Assembly (NCBI GenBank): GCA_039714435.1
Contig: JBDLJJ010000044.1
Coordinates: 1 to 17,793 of the forward strand
Source: JAZDDE01 sp039714435
Lineage (GTDB): Bacteria; Gemmatimonadota; Gemmatimonadetes; Palauibacterales; Palauibacteraceae
DNA length: 17,793 nucleotides
Direction: 5' to 3'
The translations under genes were made by a program, and so were the position numbers. The first letter of the stretch is position 1; the number at the start of each line of letters is the position of its first letter. The notes beneath the pieces were generated by a model that worked only from the letters and a program-made list of their open reading frames with translations, made no database searches and was not told where the DNA came from. Shown piece by piece: positions 1 to 7,619 of this stretch.

Positions 1-378
1 TCACTGGCCCGGGCGCATCCAGGCCGGCACCGCAATCCGCATCAGAGGAACTGTCCGCCGCACTCGGACGCGCACCGCCCATTCGCCAGGAATCACTTCC
101 ACATCCTCATTCAACATGGGAGCGAATTCCCCTGGCGCGCTGTTCTCTGCCACCCACGAGATTACCGCGTTATGCGCCGCGGCAGAGTCGCCGTTCGTAT
201 TGCGCAGAACACCTGCGCCCACGAGAGCCGCCGCCTCCGCGATGCGCGTGGATTCCGCCCCCGCTGTCTTGAGCGGGCCGACGTCCACCGCGAGTGCTGC
301 CGCCGCGAGCATGACCGTCATGGAAGCCGTGACGATGACCAGTACTGTGCCGGACTCGTCCTTGAACCTCTTGATCAT
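1..378 (-). CDS. Short TadE/TadG-like (Flp pilus assembly) membrane-anchored protein
   Basis: The 125-residue product starts with a short basic and acidic head (MIKRFKDESG), then one hydrophobic segment at about residues 11-31. That segment runs into ALAVDVG and an Ala-rich stretch (RIAEAAALVGAG). This is the N-terminal pattern of the TadE/TadG-like family, where a pilin-like helix anchors a periplasmic domain that helps assemble Flp/Tad pili. The usual form of the last motif is close to AADAAALAGA, so it is slightly diverged here. The ATG at 378 has a good GGAGG ribosome site at 387-391, 8 bases upstream. The protein ends soon after RVRRTVPL, the point where longer TadG proteins continue, so it may be a minimal or C-terminally truncated version. 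The stop codon is the first three bases of the window, so downstream tad genes cannot be seen. The family call is from motif memory; the pilus role is inference. Confidence 0.6.
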   Translation of the reverse strand: MIKRFKDESGTVLVIVTASMTVMLAAAALAVDVGPLKTAGAESTRIAEAAALVGAGVLRNTNGDSAAAHNAVISWVAENSAPGEFAPMLNEDVEVIPGEWAVRVRVRRTVPLMRIAVPAWMRPGQ

Positions 379-707
379 AATGAAAACCTCCGCACCTACT
401 TGTGTCGGAACTCGCGTCTCGGGTCGCAGTCAGGGTGTGGCAAGACATAAGCCTATGGTTCGAGGCAGATACCTCGGTTCGCTCAACGCGTTGTTCCGCA
501 TTCACTTGAGCGGGCACTGTGGAGCGTCTCCGTTTCCGTGTGTCCAGCGGGTGTGGTGCTCTCACAACAGTGCCGATGCACACGCGGGCCTGCGCTCACG
601 CAGCGCTCGGGCGAGCGACTATCGCCCTACCCGACCCGGGGTGCAGAGCAGCACGGTACACGGTAGACTGAAGCAGCGAGATGCGCCCACCTGAACAGGA
701 GCAGAAC
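379..707. other. Divergent intergenic region between the TadG-like and SnoaL-like genes
   Basis: This 329-base stretch separates two divergently transcribed genes and must hold both promoters. I find no convincing sigma-70 box pair on either strand and no RNA gene. Small inverted repeats are present: CGAGG at 461-465 with CCTCG at 472-476; a perfect ten-base palindrome CAACGCGTTG at 484-493; GCGCT at 592-596 with AGCGC at 602-606; and CGCTCG at 604-609 with CGAGCG at 612-617. The last two overlap and would be mutually exclusive as hairpins. None is followed by a T-run, so none looks like an intrinsic terminator. Open frames here lack a ribosome site or any recognisable protein pattern. Confidence 0.5.
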
Positions 708-1124
708 ATGTCCGCGTTTGAGAACGCCAGCCGCGTCTTCCACGCCTGCGAGTCTTCCGAAGGCTGGGAGCCATGCAGAGAGTACGTGGAGCCCGGCGCC
801 TCGTTCGAGGCCCAGGCCGGACCGCTAACCGAGTGCAAAACAGTAGAGGACTACGCTAACTGGATGTCCGGCGTGGCCGGCTGGATGCCGGACGGCCACT
901 ACGACCTCCATACGTCAGCCTGGGACGATGAGAATCGCGCCGCCACATTTTTCGCCACGTTCCGCGGCAGCCACACCGGCGAGGGCGGGCCCATTCCCCC
1001 TACGAACCGGGAGATGAACTCGCACTACGTCTTCGTGCTGTTGATGAACGGCGATGACCGGGTGGAGAAGATGTACAAGATCTGGAACGCGGACTGGGCC
1101 ATGAAGCAACTGGGCTGGGCCTGA
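708..1124 (+). CDS. SnoaL/NTF2-like fold protein (ester cyclase-like)
   Basis: The 138-residue protein has the size and layout of the SnoaL-like, NTF2-fold family, small cone-shaped alpha/beta barrels that act as cyclases, isomerases or ligand binders. The most telling part is residues 80-138: a beta segment TFFATFRGSHTGEGGPIPPT, then NSHYVFVLLMNGDDRVEKM, ending in WAMKQLGW. This matches the family pattern of FxGTHxGexxGixPT followed by a C-terminal QLG. The helical N-terminus (1-30) and a predicted wall at 45-65 also fit. I chose the ATG at 708 because AGGAG at 697-701 lies 6 bases upstream; an in-frame ATG at 681 has no such site. It is the only plus-strand gene here, with no partner genes to suggest a substrate. 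Three cysteines (14, 23, 43) lie in the N-terminal half. The fold call is fairly safe; the reaction is unknown. Confidence 0.7.
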   Translation: MSAFENASRVFHACESSEGWEPCREYVEPGASFEAQAGPLTECKTVEDYANWMSGVAGWMPDGHYDLHTSAWDDENRAATFFATFRGSHTGEGGPIPPTNREMNSHYVFVLLMNGDDRVEKMYKIWNADWAMKQLGWA

Positions 1125-1132
1125 CGCCCTGA

Positions 1133-1161
1133 TGCCCGCCAGTAGAGCCAGACGCCGGGCA
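1133..1161. terminator. Weak inverted repeat between convergent genes
   Basis: TGCCCG at 1133-1138 is complementary to CGGGCA at 1156-1161 across a 17-base loop, in the 48-base gap between the convergent SnoaL-like and RND permease 2 stop codons. The position suits a bidirectional terminator. The stem is only six pairs and there is no T-run on either side, so this is a weak candidate. Confidence 0.2.
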
Positions 1162-1172
1162 GCACCGCGGCG

Positions 1173-4100
1173 CTAGGCTCGCGCAGCGCTCCCGCGAACG
1201 ACCAGGTACCGGTAGGCTACCGGGATGGCGACGAGCACGAACATGGTGCTCGAGATAAGCCCGCCGATCGTGGCCAGGGCCAGCGAATTCCAGATGTTGG
1301 CGTCCTGAGATTCGGCGAACAGTATGAGCGGCAGCAGACCGAAGATCGTCGTCAGGGTCGTCATGAGAATGGGCCGCACTCGCTCCAAAGTGCCCTGAAT
1401 GATGGCCTCCCTGGTCGGGAGGCGCTCCCGTAGCTCCCCTATATGGTACACGATCAGAATCGCGTTGTTGACCACGATACCCCCCATCATGATCGTGCCG
1501 ATGTACGCCGTGCGTGTGAACGACGCGTCGGTATAGAAGAAGATCAGAAACACTCCGATCAGGGCCAGCGGCAGTGTCAGCAGAACCACTAGCGGAGCCA
1601 TGAGAGACTCGAACAGCGCCGCCGTGACCATGTAGATCAGCAAGATGGCGAATCCGATGGCCAGATAAACCTGCGTCTCTTCTTCGACGGACCAGCGCCA
1701 GCGGACGTCCTCCTCGATCTTGTAACCGGGCGGAAGTTCGGTGGCGTCGATCACCACGTCCCGCACCAGGTCGCCCAGTTTGCGCGGACCGCGGAACTCC
1801 CAGGCCACGGTCCTCTCGTACTGCTGGTCTTCGCGCCGGATCGACGTCATTACGGTGCGCTCTTCCACCTGCGCCACGTCCGCCAGGCGTACTTCTTTGC
1901 CTTCTTCGGCCGGAACCCGAAGCTGCTCCATGTCCAGCTGATCGAACTCGCGGAAGCCGGCCAGTTTGACGGTATAGGGCAGCTCTTCGCCGCCCACGCG
2001 GAGCCGCTGGCCTGATATTCCGGTCTGCAGATTGGCATTTACGAAACGCAGTAGCTGCTCGACCGTGAGATCGTGCTGCCCCAGCGCGTCCCGGTCTACG
2101 GTAAGGAAAAACTCCGACTCCCTGTCCCGGTCGAAGATAGAACCCGATGCATTAGTGTCCACATCGCGAATGCGGCTGAAGCGCTCCAGACGCGCTCCGA
2201 TATCATCTGCTAGTTCTCGTGTATCTAGATAGTTATACCCAAGAATCTTAAGTGAATAATTAGGTGGACTACCTCCGCCTCCGTAGAAGCTCGGGCCGAA
2301 CCCGTACACCCGGACATCGGGCCCGGAGAACTGGTGACTGTAGGCCACCATCTGCTCTTTAATGGCCACCGGAATCTGCGTCTGCTCGAGCTCTTTGGGG
2401 AAGGTGATCTGGATACGGCCTCCGTCCGGGCGGACCCTTGTCTCGTACCTCTTCACCTCCGGGAGTGTGGCGATCTTTTCCTCGAAGAACCGAGTCAGTT
2501 CGTCCGTGCGCTCCAGCCCCGCCCCGCGTGGGAAGCGAATTGAGACGTCGATATAGGTCCGCTGCCCCCACAGACCACTCCACAGGGTGCCTCGATTGAC
2601 GTGTTCGTTGAACAGCCAGAAGCTGCCGCCCAGGGCAGCCAGGCATAGGGTGGTGACGATCAGCGGATGGTCCAGGGCCGAGCTGAGCAGCGCCCGGTAC
2701 GACCGCAGGTAAACGGGAGCTTTCTCGGCCGGAGCAGCACTCGGCGGCGCCAGCTTCTGCTGCGGGACACCGGGAGAGGCCGCGCCGCCCCGCTCCGCCA
2801 GCCGTGCCGCCATCGTGGGCACGAAAGTGAACGCGACGAACAGACTGGCCAGGATCGAGAATCCGACCGCAAAGGCCAGCGGCACGTAGTACAGTCTGAG
2901 TTCGCCCTTGAGGAACAGGAAGGGGACGAGGACGATCGCCGTCGTGGCTGTCGCCGCCAGGACCGGGAGCGCCACCTGCCGTGTGCCTTCGAGCGCCGCG
3001 CGGGTACGCGACTTTCCGAGCGTGCGGTGTCTTTCGACGTTCTCGAGCACAACGATACCGTTGTCGACGATCAGGCCGAACCCCCAGGCAAGACCTGCCA
3101 GGGTTAGCACGTTGAGGGAGAACCCGCCCAGATAGAGCAAGTTGATAGCTGCCAGGATGCTGAAGCCGATTGTGGCAAATACGACCAGCACGGCGCTAAG
3201 GGATTTCAGGAACAGCATCAACACGAGAAATATTACGATGGACGCCGCCACGGCCCGTAGTCTCAGCCCCGTAAGCTGACGCTTTATTTCTTCGCTCTGA
3301 TCCAGATCCAGTTCGGTGTGAACCCCGGGTGGGAGCCGATCCCCGACTCTGGTTACCTCATCTCGAACCGCCGCCGCTACTTCGACGGCGTTCGTCCCGC
3401 CCTTGCGATCGATGTACATCGAAATGGCCGGCTGGCCGTTGATCCGGAAGTATTGGTTTGCGTCCGCCGTCCGCTCCCGGACAGTGCCAAGGTCGCTCAG
3501 GCGGACCGGCTCCCCGTTCCGCTCGGCGACCACCAGACTCTCGAGCTCCCGCACCTGCGCCACGCGAGTGCGGACTGAGAGAACCACCTGCCTCCCGTCC
3601 AGAAGGAGAGAGCCGGGCGCCCTCAGGACGGACAGGTCCTCGATGCTCTGCCTGACGTCTTCCGGCCGGAGGTCGTAAGAATCGAGTTTGTCTCGATCGA
3701 GTTCGACCGAGACTTCCCGCTCCTGTCCGCCGTAAATGTTCGCGGCGGCTACTCCGTCGATTCCGAGGACGGAGGGTTTGATCTCCTCTTCGGCGATCTC
3801 CGCCAGGCGGCTGAACGTGTACGGGCCGGTGACCCGGAAACTCATGAAGAACTGCTCGTCCTGCGAGAACTCCTGCGGAACGTATGCCTCGATGGAGGGG
3901 CGCACGCCGGGCGGAAGATCGTCTTTGAGAGCGGCGAATCGCTCCGACAGGTCCAGCTCGGCGAATTCCATGCGCGTGTCGCGGGTGAATTCGATTTCGA
4001 TTTCGGTGGAAGAACCAGTGCCGTTGCGGTCCACTCGTGACGTGGATGTGACCTTCCGCACCCCCTGGATCTGCTGCGACGCCGCCTCCAGAGGCGACGT

Positions 4101-4283
4101 GACAAACGCTTCCATCGATTCGGGAGAGGCCCCGCTCCATGAGGCGTTCACGGTGAGCCTCGGGTAATCGACGTCCGGTAGTAACTCGACCGGAATGAGC
4201 CGCGCGCTGTAGGCCCCGAGCCCGAAAAGTCCGAGGTAGATGGCTGCTGTGGCTACCGGTCTCTTAATGGCCAGTTCGATCAT
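1173..4283 (-). CDS. RND efflux permease 2 (AcrB/HAE1-like)
   Basis: Full-length inner-membrane RND permease of 1036 residues, the usual size for AcrB-type pumps, expected to work as a proton-driven trimer. TM1 begins at KRPVATAAIYLGL (8-20), followed by the porter-domain entry ELLPDVDYPRLTV (33-45). TM4 carries GLIVDNGIVVLENVERH (403-419): Asp407 is present but the second Asp of the AcrB pair is Asn408. TM10 carries GGIVVNNAILIVYH (934-947), with Asn where AcrB has relay Lys940. TM2-6 lie at about 340-490, the central cytoplasmic linker at 492-535, and TM8-12 at about 870-1025. The ATG overlaps the permease 1 stop by four bases (ATGA) and has GGGAGG six bases upstream, so the two are translationally coupled. 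Codons for about residues 671-694 are strikingly AT-rich. The substrate cannot be read from the sequence; drugs, lipids or hydrophobic compounds are likelier than metal ions because CusA/CzcA methionine and acidic signatures are not evident. Confidence 0.93.
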   Translation of the reverse strand: MIELAIKRPVATAAIYLGLFGLGAYSARLIPVELLPDVDYPRLTVNASWSGASPESMEAFVTSPLEAASQQIQGVRKVTSTSRVDRNGTGSSTEIEIEFTRDTRMEFAELDLSERFAALKDDLPPGVRPSIEAYVPQEFSQDEQFFMSFRVTGPYTFSRLAEIAEEEIKPSVLGIDGVAAANIYGGQEREVSVELDRDKLDSYDLRPEDVRQSIEDLSVLRAPGSLLLDGRQVVLSVRTRVAQVRELESLVVAERNGEPVRLSDLGTVRERTADANQYFRINGQPAISMYIDRKGGTNAVEVAAAVRDEVTRVGDRLPPGVHTELDLDQSEEIKRQLTGLRLRAVAASIVIFLVLMLFLKSLSAVLVVFATIGFSILAAINLLYLGGFSLNVLTLAGLAWGFGLIVDNGIVVLENVERHRTLGKSRTRAALEGTRQVALPVLAATATTAIVLVPFLFLKGELRLYYVPLAFAVGFSILASLFVAFTFVPTMAARLAERGGAASPGVPQQKLAPPSAAPAEKAPVYLRSYRALLSSALDHPLIVTTLCLAALGGSFWLFNEHVNRGTLWSGLWGQRTYIDVSIRFPRGAGLERTDELTRFFEEKIATLPEVKRYETRVRPDGGRIQITFPKELEQTQIPVAIKEQMVAYSHQFSGPDVRVYGFGPSFYGGGGSPPNYSLKILGYNYLDTRELADDIGARLERFSRIRDVDTNASGSIFDRDRESEFFLTVDRDALGQHDLTVEQLLRFVNANLQTGISGQRLRVGGEELPYTVKLAGFREFDQLDMEQLRVPAEEGKEVRLADVAQVEERTVMTSIRREDQQYERTVAWEFRGPRKLGDLVRDVVIDATELPPGYKIEEDVRWRWSVEEETQVYLAIGFAILLIYMVTAALFESLMAPLVVLLTLPLALIGVFLIFFYTDASFTRTAYIGTIMMGGIVVNNAILIVYHIGELRERLPTREAIIQGTLERVRPILMTTLTTIFGLLPLILFAESQDANIWNSLALATIGGLISSTMFVLVAIPVAYRYLVVRGSAARA
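2211..2270. other. AT-rich island inside RND permease 2
   Basis: This 60-base segment has 20 G or C bases (33%), in a gene that is otherwise clearly GC-rich. It encodes about residues 672-691, the start of a second porter subdomain right after a Gly-rich loop (YGGGGSPP). Codons such as AAT, TAT, TCA, CTT, ATT and CTA are concentrated here. The reading frame is unbroken. Confidence 0.7.
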
Positions 4284-7200
4284 GCGCTGCCTCCCAATCC
4301 CGTGCTATCCCCTGCTGCGTGAACTGCCACCGGTACTGCCGCAGCCCTGGCCGACACCGGTTCTCGTGGTGATACGAGGAGCGAGTAAACCACCGGCACC
4401 ACCACCAGCGTGAGGAAGGTGGCGGAAATCAGCCCGCCGATAACGGCCACCGCCAGCGGAGCCCTGAGGTCCGCTCCTGCGCCCCAGCCCAGGGCCATCG
4501 GGAAGAGGCCGAAAACCGTCGTCACCGTCGTCATCAAGATGGGGCGAAGACGCAGCCGGCCGGCTTCAAGGATGGCCAGGCGCTTCGAATCACCCGCTTC
4601 TCGCCGCTGGTTGATGAAGTCGACCTTGATAATCGCGTCGTTCACGACGATCCCGATCAGAATAACAAGTCCGATTCCGCTCATCGCGTTGAGGCCGTCA
4701 CCGGCCAGCCATAAAGCCACCAACGCTCCGATAGCCGCCAGCGGAACGGAGACGAGAACGACCACGGGCTGAATCAGCGACTCGAACTTGGCGGCCATGA
4801 TGAGGAAGACGAGGAACAGGGCAAGGCCAAACGCGAACGTGAGGCTCCGGAAGCTGCCTCTCATTTCCTCGTTTTCCCCGCCGACACGCACCGATGTGAG
4901 GGGCGGAATGGAAAGGCCGGCGAGCGACGCCCGGACGCCCTGCACGGCGTCCCCCAGACCCCCGTCGACGACATCCGCCAGCACCTGCACCGTGCGGTTC
5001 TGGCTCGTCCGCCGAATCTCGACCGGGCCGTATCCCTCTCGGATCGAGACCACCTCGCGAATAGGCACGTCCTGGTAAGTGAGCTGCATCACGTCGGACA
5101 GAGCGCCTCGCTGCTCGGGCGGGAGTGACACGCGAATCGCGATCTTCTCGGAAAACTCGGTATAGGGCCGGCTCGTCTCCGCCCCGCGCAGAAATCCTTC
5201 GATGGCATCGGCGACTTCGGTTACTGTGAAGCCGTAGCGCGCCGCCGCCGACCGGTCCACCTCGATCTCCAGCTCAGGCTGCGTCAACTGAATATCCAGC
5301 CTCACGTCGCCAATGCCGGCTACGCTCTCCATGCGGCGGGCCGCTTCTTCGGCCACGGCGATCAGGCTGTCCAGCTCCGGCCCTTGCACGCGGACCGCCA
5401 GGTCGGCTTCGCCCAGTCCCAGGGTCCTTCCCAGGGCCGTCGCCTGCCCGGTTTCTATGGCCACGGAAGAAGGGTTCAGCCCTGACTGCGGAATCAGTTC
5501 ACGCACATCCTCGACCACATCTCGCACCGACCGGCGACCGGGTTCCAATCTTACGTCCAGAGCTGCGCTGTTGAGGCCGGTCAGGTCCCGGGTGGCCAAC
5601 TCGGCGTCCCGGGCCCGGCCCACGCGCGTGAACACCGCGCTCACCGCCTCGGTGTCCAGAAGGGCCGCCTCCAGCCGTTCAGCCGCGGCCGACGTCACTT
5701 CCAGGGGGGTTCCCTCAGGCAGAGTCAGGTCAACACGAAACGCGCCCTCATCGACATCGGGCATCAAGCCCTTGGGCAGCACTGCGCCGATCGCGCCTGC
5801 CAGCAGCAGCCCCCCCGCGGCGACCGCCAGAACAGTCGGCCGATGCTCCAGGGCCCATGCCAGAGTCAACTCGTAGCGCGCCTCGAAGCGCTCGAACATG
5901 CGGTCGAACGCTGCCAGCAGCGGCCGTGTAGCGGTGGCGATCAGCCGGCCGCTGCCCCGAAATATGTCCCGAAATGTGAGCCGGACGGAGGTGCTGATGA
6001 AGCGGCCCAGTAGGCCCACCCCACGCCGGGCCGCGCCGAACGGTCTGAGAATTTTCCAGCCGCGCGCCGGGCTGGCGGATGACGGATCCGAGGACGCGCC
6101 GCCCGGGGCCGCATCGCCCGGACCCTGCCCTGCGCCGGAGCCGCGGTCTACCCGAGCCGCCAGGACCGGGAGCAGGGTAAGCGCCACCGCCAACGAAGCC
6201 AGCAGAGAGAAGGTGACCGCGAGACTCAGGTCGGCAAACAGGGCCCCGGCCACGCCTTCTACGTAGAGCACCGGACCGAATACGGCGATCGTAGTCAGAG
6301 TGGATGCGGCGATCGCTCCGGCAACCTCTGTCGCTCCTACCGAGGCGGACTCGGCCGCGCTCAAACCTTCGCTCCGATGCCTGAACGTGTTCTCGAGCAC
6401 AACGATGGAATTGTCCACCAGCATTCCGACGCCCAGGGCCAGCCCGCCCAGCGACATGACGTTCAGGCTCACGTCGAACAGATAGGCCAGGGCGAACGCC
6501 GCCATGACCGAAATCGGAATGGCCAGTCCGATCGCGACCGGATAGCGCGGATCCCTCAGAAACAGGAACAGGACGAGGAATGCCAGCACGCCGCCCAGGA
6601 GGAGCGCCTGCACGACATTAGAGATCGCGTTAGCGATGAAGGAGGCCTGACTGGCCGCCACCTCGAGCCTGATTTCAGGAAACTCCGCCCGGATCTGCTC
6701 CAGCACTTCGTTCACGCTAGTCGCCACGCGAACCGTGTTTGACCCGGACTCCTTGTACACCTGAAGGCCGATAGCCGGCTGCGCGTTGAAGCGTGCCAGC
6801 GTCTCTCGGTCGGCGATACCCTCGGACACCGCCGCAACGTCGCGCAGGCGCACCACGCCGCCGGTGGCGGGCCGGGCTATGACCACGTCTTCGAGTTCCT
6901 GTACGGATTGGAACTCGCCCAGGGTGCGCAGACTGTACCTGAACCGTCCGCGCCGGATCGAACCACCGGGAGCGCTGTAGTTGGCCCTGTCCAGAGCTTC
7001 CGTCACGTCAGAGATCTTCACGCCATGTACGGCGAGCAGATTGGGTGAGGCGACAACCTGAATCTCACGCTCCGGTCCGCCCGTGATGGCGGCCAGCGCC
7101 ACACCTTCGAGCTGCTCCAGGCGCCGCTTGAAAACGGCATCCGACAGGTCGCGCAGGTCAGACAGATCCGCACCCGTTACCGCCAGCGTCATGACTGGTT

Positions 7201-7606
7201 CGTTCGTCGGGTCCGAATTCAGAATGACCGGACGGTCTGCGCTCTCCGGAAGGGCGTCGGCCAGATTGTCGAGCCGCTCCCGGGTATGGAGCATGGCGAA
7301 TTCCATGTCCGTGCCCCAGAAGAACTGAAGCCGGACCAGAGACTGCCCCTCGCGCGACCTGGAGTCGATTCCGCGTACGCCGGCTACCCGGCCCACGACT
7401 TGTTCAATTCGCTCCGTGACGAAACGCTCCACCTCGGCCGGACCGGCGTCAGGGTAGGAGGTCCACACCGATAGGGTCGGAAACGCTACATCAGGAAGGA
7501 GATCGATAGGAAGACGGGTAAACGAGACGGCTCCCAGGACGCCGATCGCCAGGTACAGCATGGCGGTAGCGACCGGCCGCCGGATCGATCGATCTGCTAG
7601 CGCCAT
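4280..7606 (-). CDS. RND efflux permease 1 (AcrB/HAE1-like) with an enlarged central linker
   Basis: RND permease of 1108 residues from the chosen start, longer than the usual 1020-1060. It opens with MALADRSIRRPVATAMLYL, the conserved TM1 entry. TM4 has GMLVDNSIVVLEN, again Asp-Asn (398-399) where AcrB has Asp-Asp. TM10 has GIVVNDAIIKVDF, with Asn at the relay-Lys position. Extra length is concentrated between TM6 and TM7 (about 487-589): a Gly/Ser/Pro/Asp-rich tether followed by basic, amphipathic-looking segments. I place the start at ATG 7606 because the TolC-like stop (TAG at 7620-7622) merges into a GAGGGG ribosome site 8 bases before it. A TTG at 7639 would extend the protein by 11 residues and overlap the upstream gene. 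It sits between the channel gene and permease 2 and probably forms a mixed trimer with permease 2, as MdtB does with MdtC. That pairing is inference. Confidence 0.92.
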   Translation of the reverse strand: MALADRSIRRPVATAMLYLAIGVLGAVSFTRLPIDLLPDVAFPTLSVWTSYPDAGPAEVERFVTERIEQVVGRVAGVRGIDSRSREGQSLVRLQFFWGTDMEFAMLHTRERLDNLADALPESADRPVILNSDPTNEPVMTLAVTGADLSDLRDLSDAVFKRRLEQLEGVALAAITGGPEREIQVVASPNLLAVHGVKISDVTEALDRANYSAPGGSIRRGRFRYSLRTLGEFQSVQELEDVVIARPATGGVVRLRDVAAVSEGIADRETLARFNAQPAIGLQVYKESGSNTVRVATSVNEVLEQIRAEFPEIRLEVAASQASFIANAISNVVQALLLGGVLAFLVLFLFLRDPRYPVAIGLAIPISVMAAFALAYLFDVSLNVMSLGGLALGVGMLVDNSIVVLENTFRHRSEGLSAAESASVGATEVAGAIAASTLTTIAVFGPVLYVEGVAGALFADLSLAVTFSLLASLAVALTLLPVLAARVDRGSGAGQGPGDAAPGGASSDPSSASPARGWKILRPFGAARRGVGLLGRFISTSVRLTFRDIFRGSGRLIATATRPLLAAFDRMFERFEARYELTLAWALEHRPTVLAVAAGGLLLAGAIGAVLPKGLMPDVDEGAFRVDLTLPEGTPLEVTSAAAERLEAALLDTEAVSAVFTRVGRARDAELATRDLTGLNSAALDVRLEPGRRSVRDVVEDVRELIPQSGLNPSSVAIETGQATALGRTLGLGEADLAVRVQGPELDSLIAVAEEAARRMESVAGIGDVRLDIQLTQPELEIEVDRSAAARYGFTVTEVADAIEGFLRGAETSRPYTEFSEKIAIRVSLPPEQRGALSDVMQLTYQDVPIREVVSIREGYGPVEIRRTSQNRTVQVLADVVDGGLGDAVQGVRASLAGLSIPPLTSVRVGGENEEMRGSFRSLTFAFGLALFLVFLIMAAKFESLIQPVVVLVSVPLAAIGALVALWLAGDGLNAMSGIGLVILIGIVVNDAIIKVDFINQRREAGDSKRLAILEAGRLRLRPILMTTVTTVFGLFPMALGWGAGADLRAPLAVAVIGGLISATFLTLVVVPVVYSLLVSPREPVSARAAAVPVAVHAAGDSTGLGGSA

Positions 7607-7619
7607 TCCGCTGGCCCCT

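Noticed and set aside
3358..4140. A 260-residue minus-strand frame inside permease 2
   Set aside because: It is an alternative frame of a well-supported RND gene with an Arg/Gly-rich composition and no hydrophobic segments.
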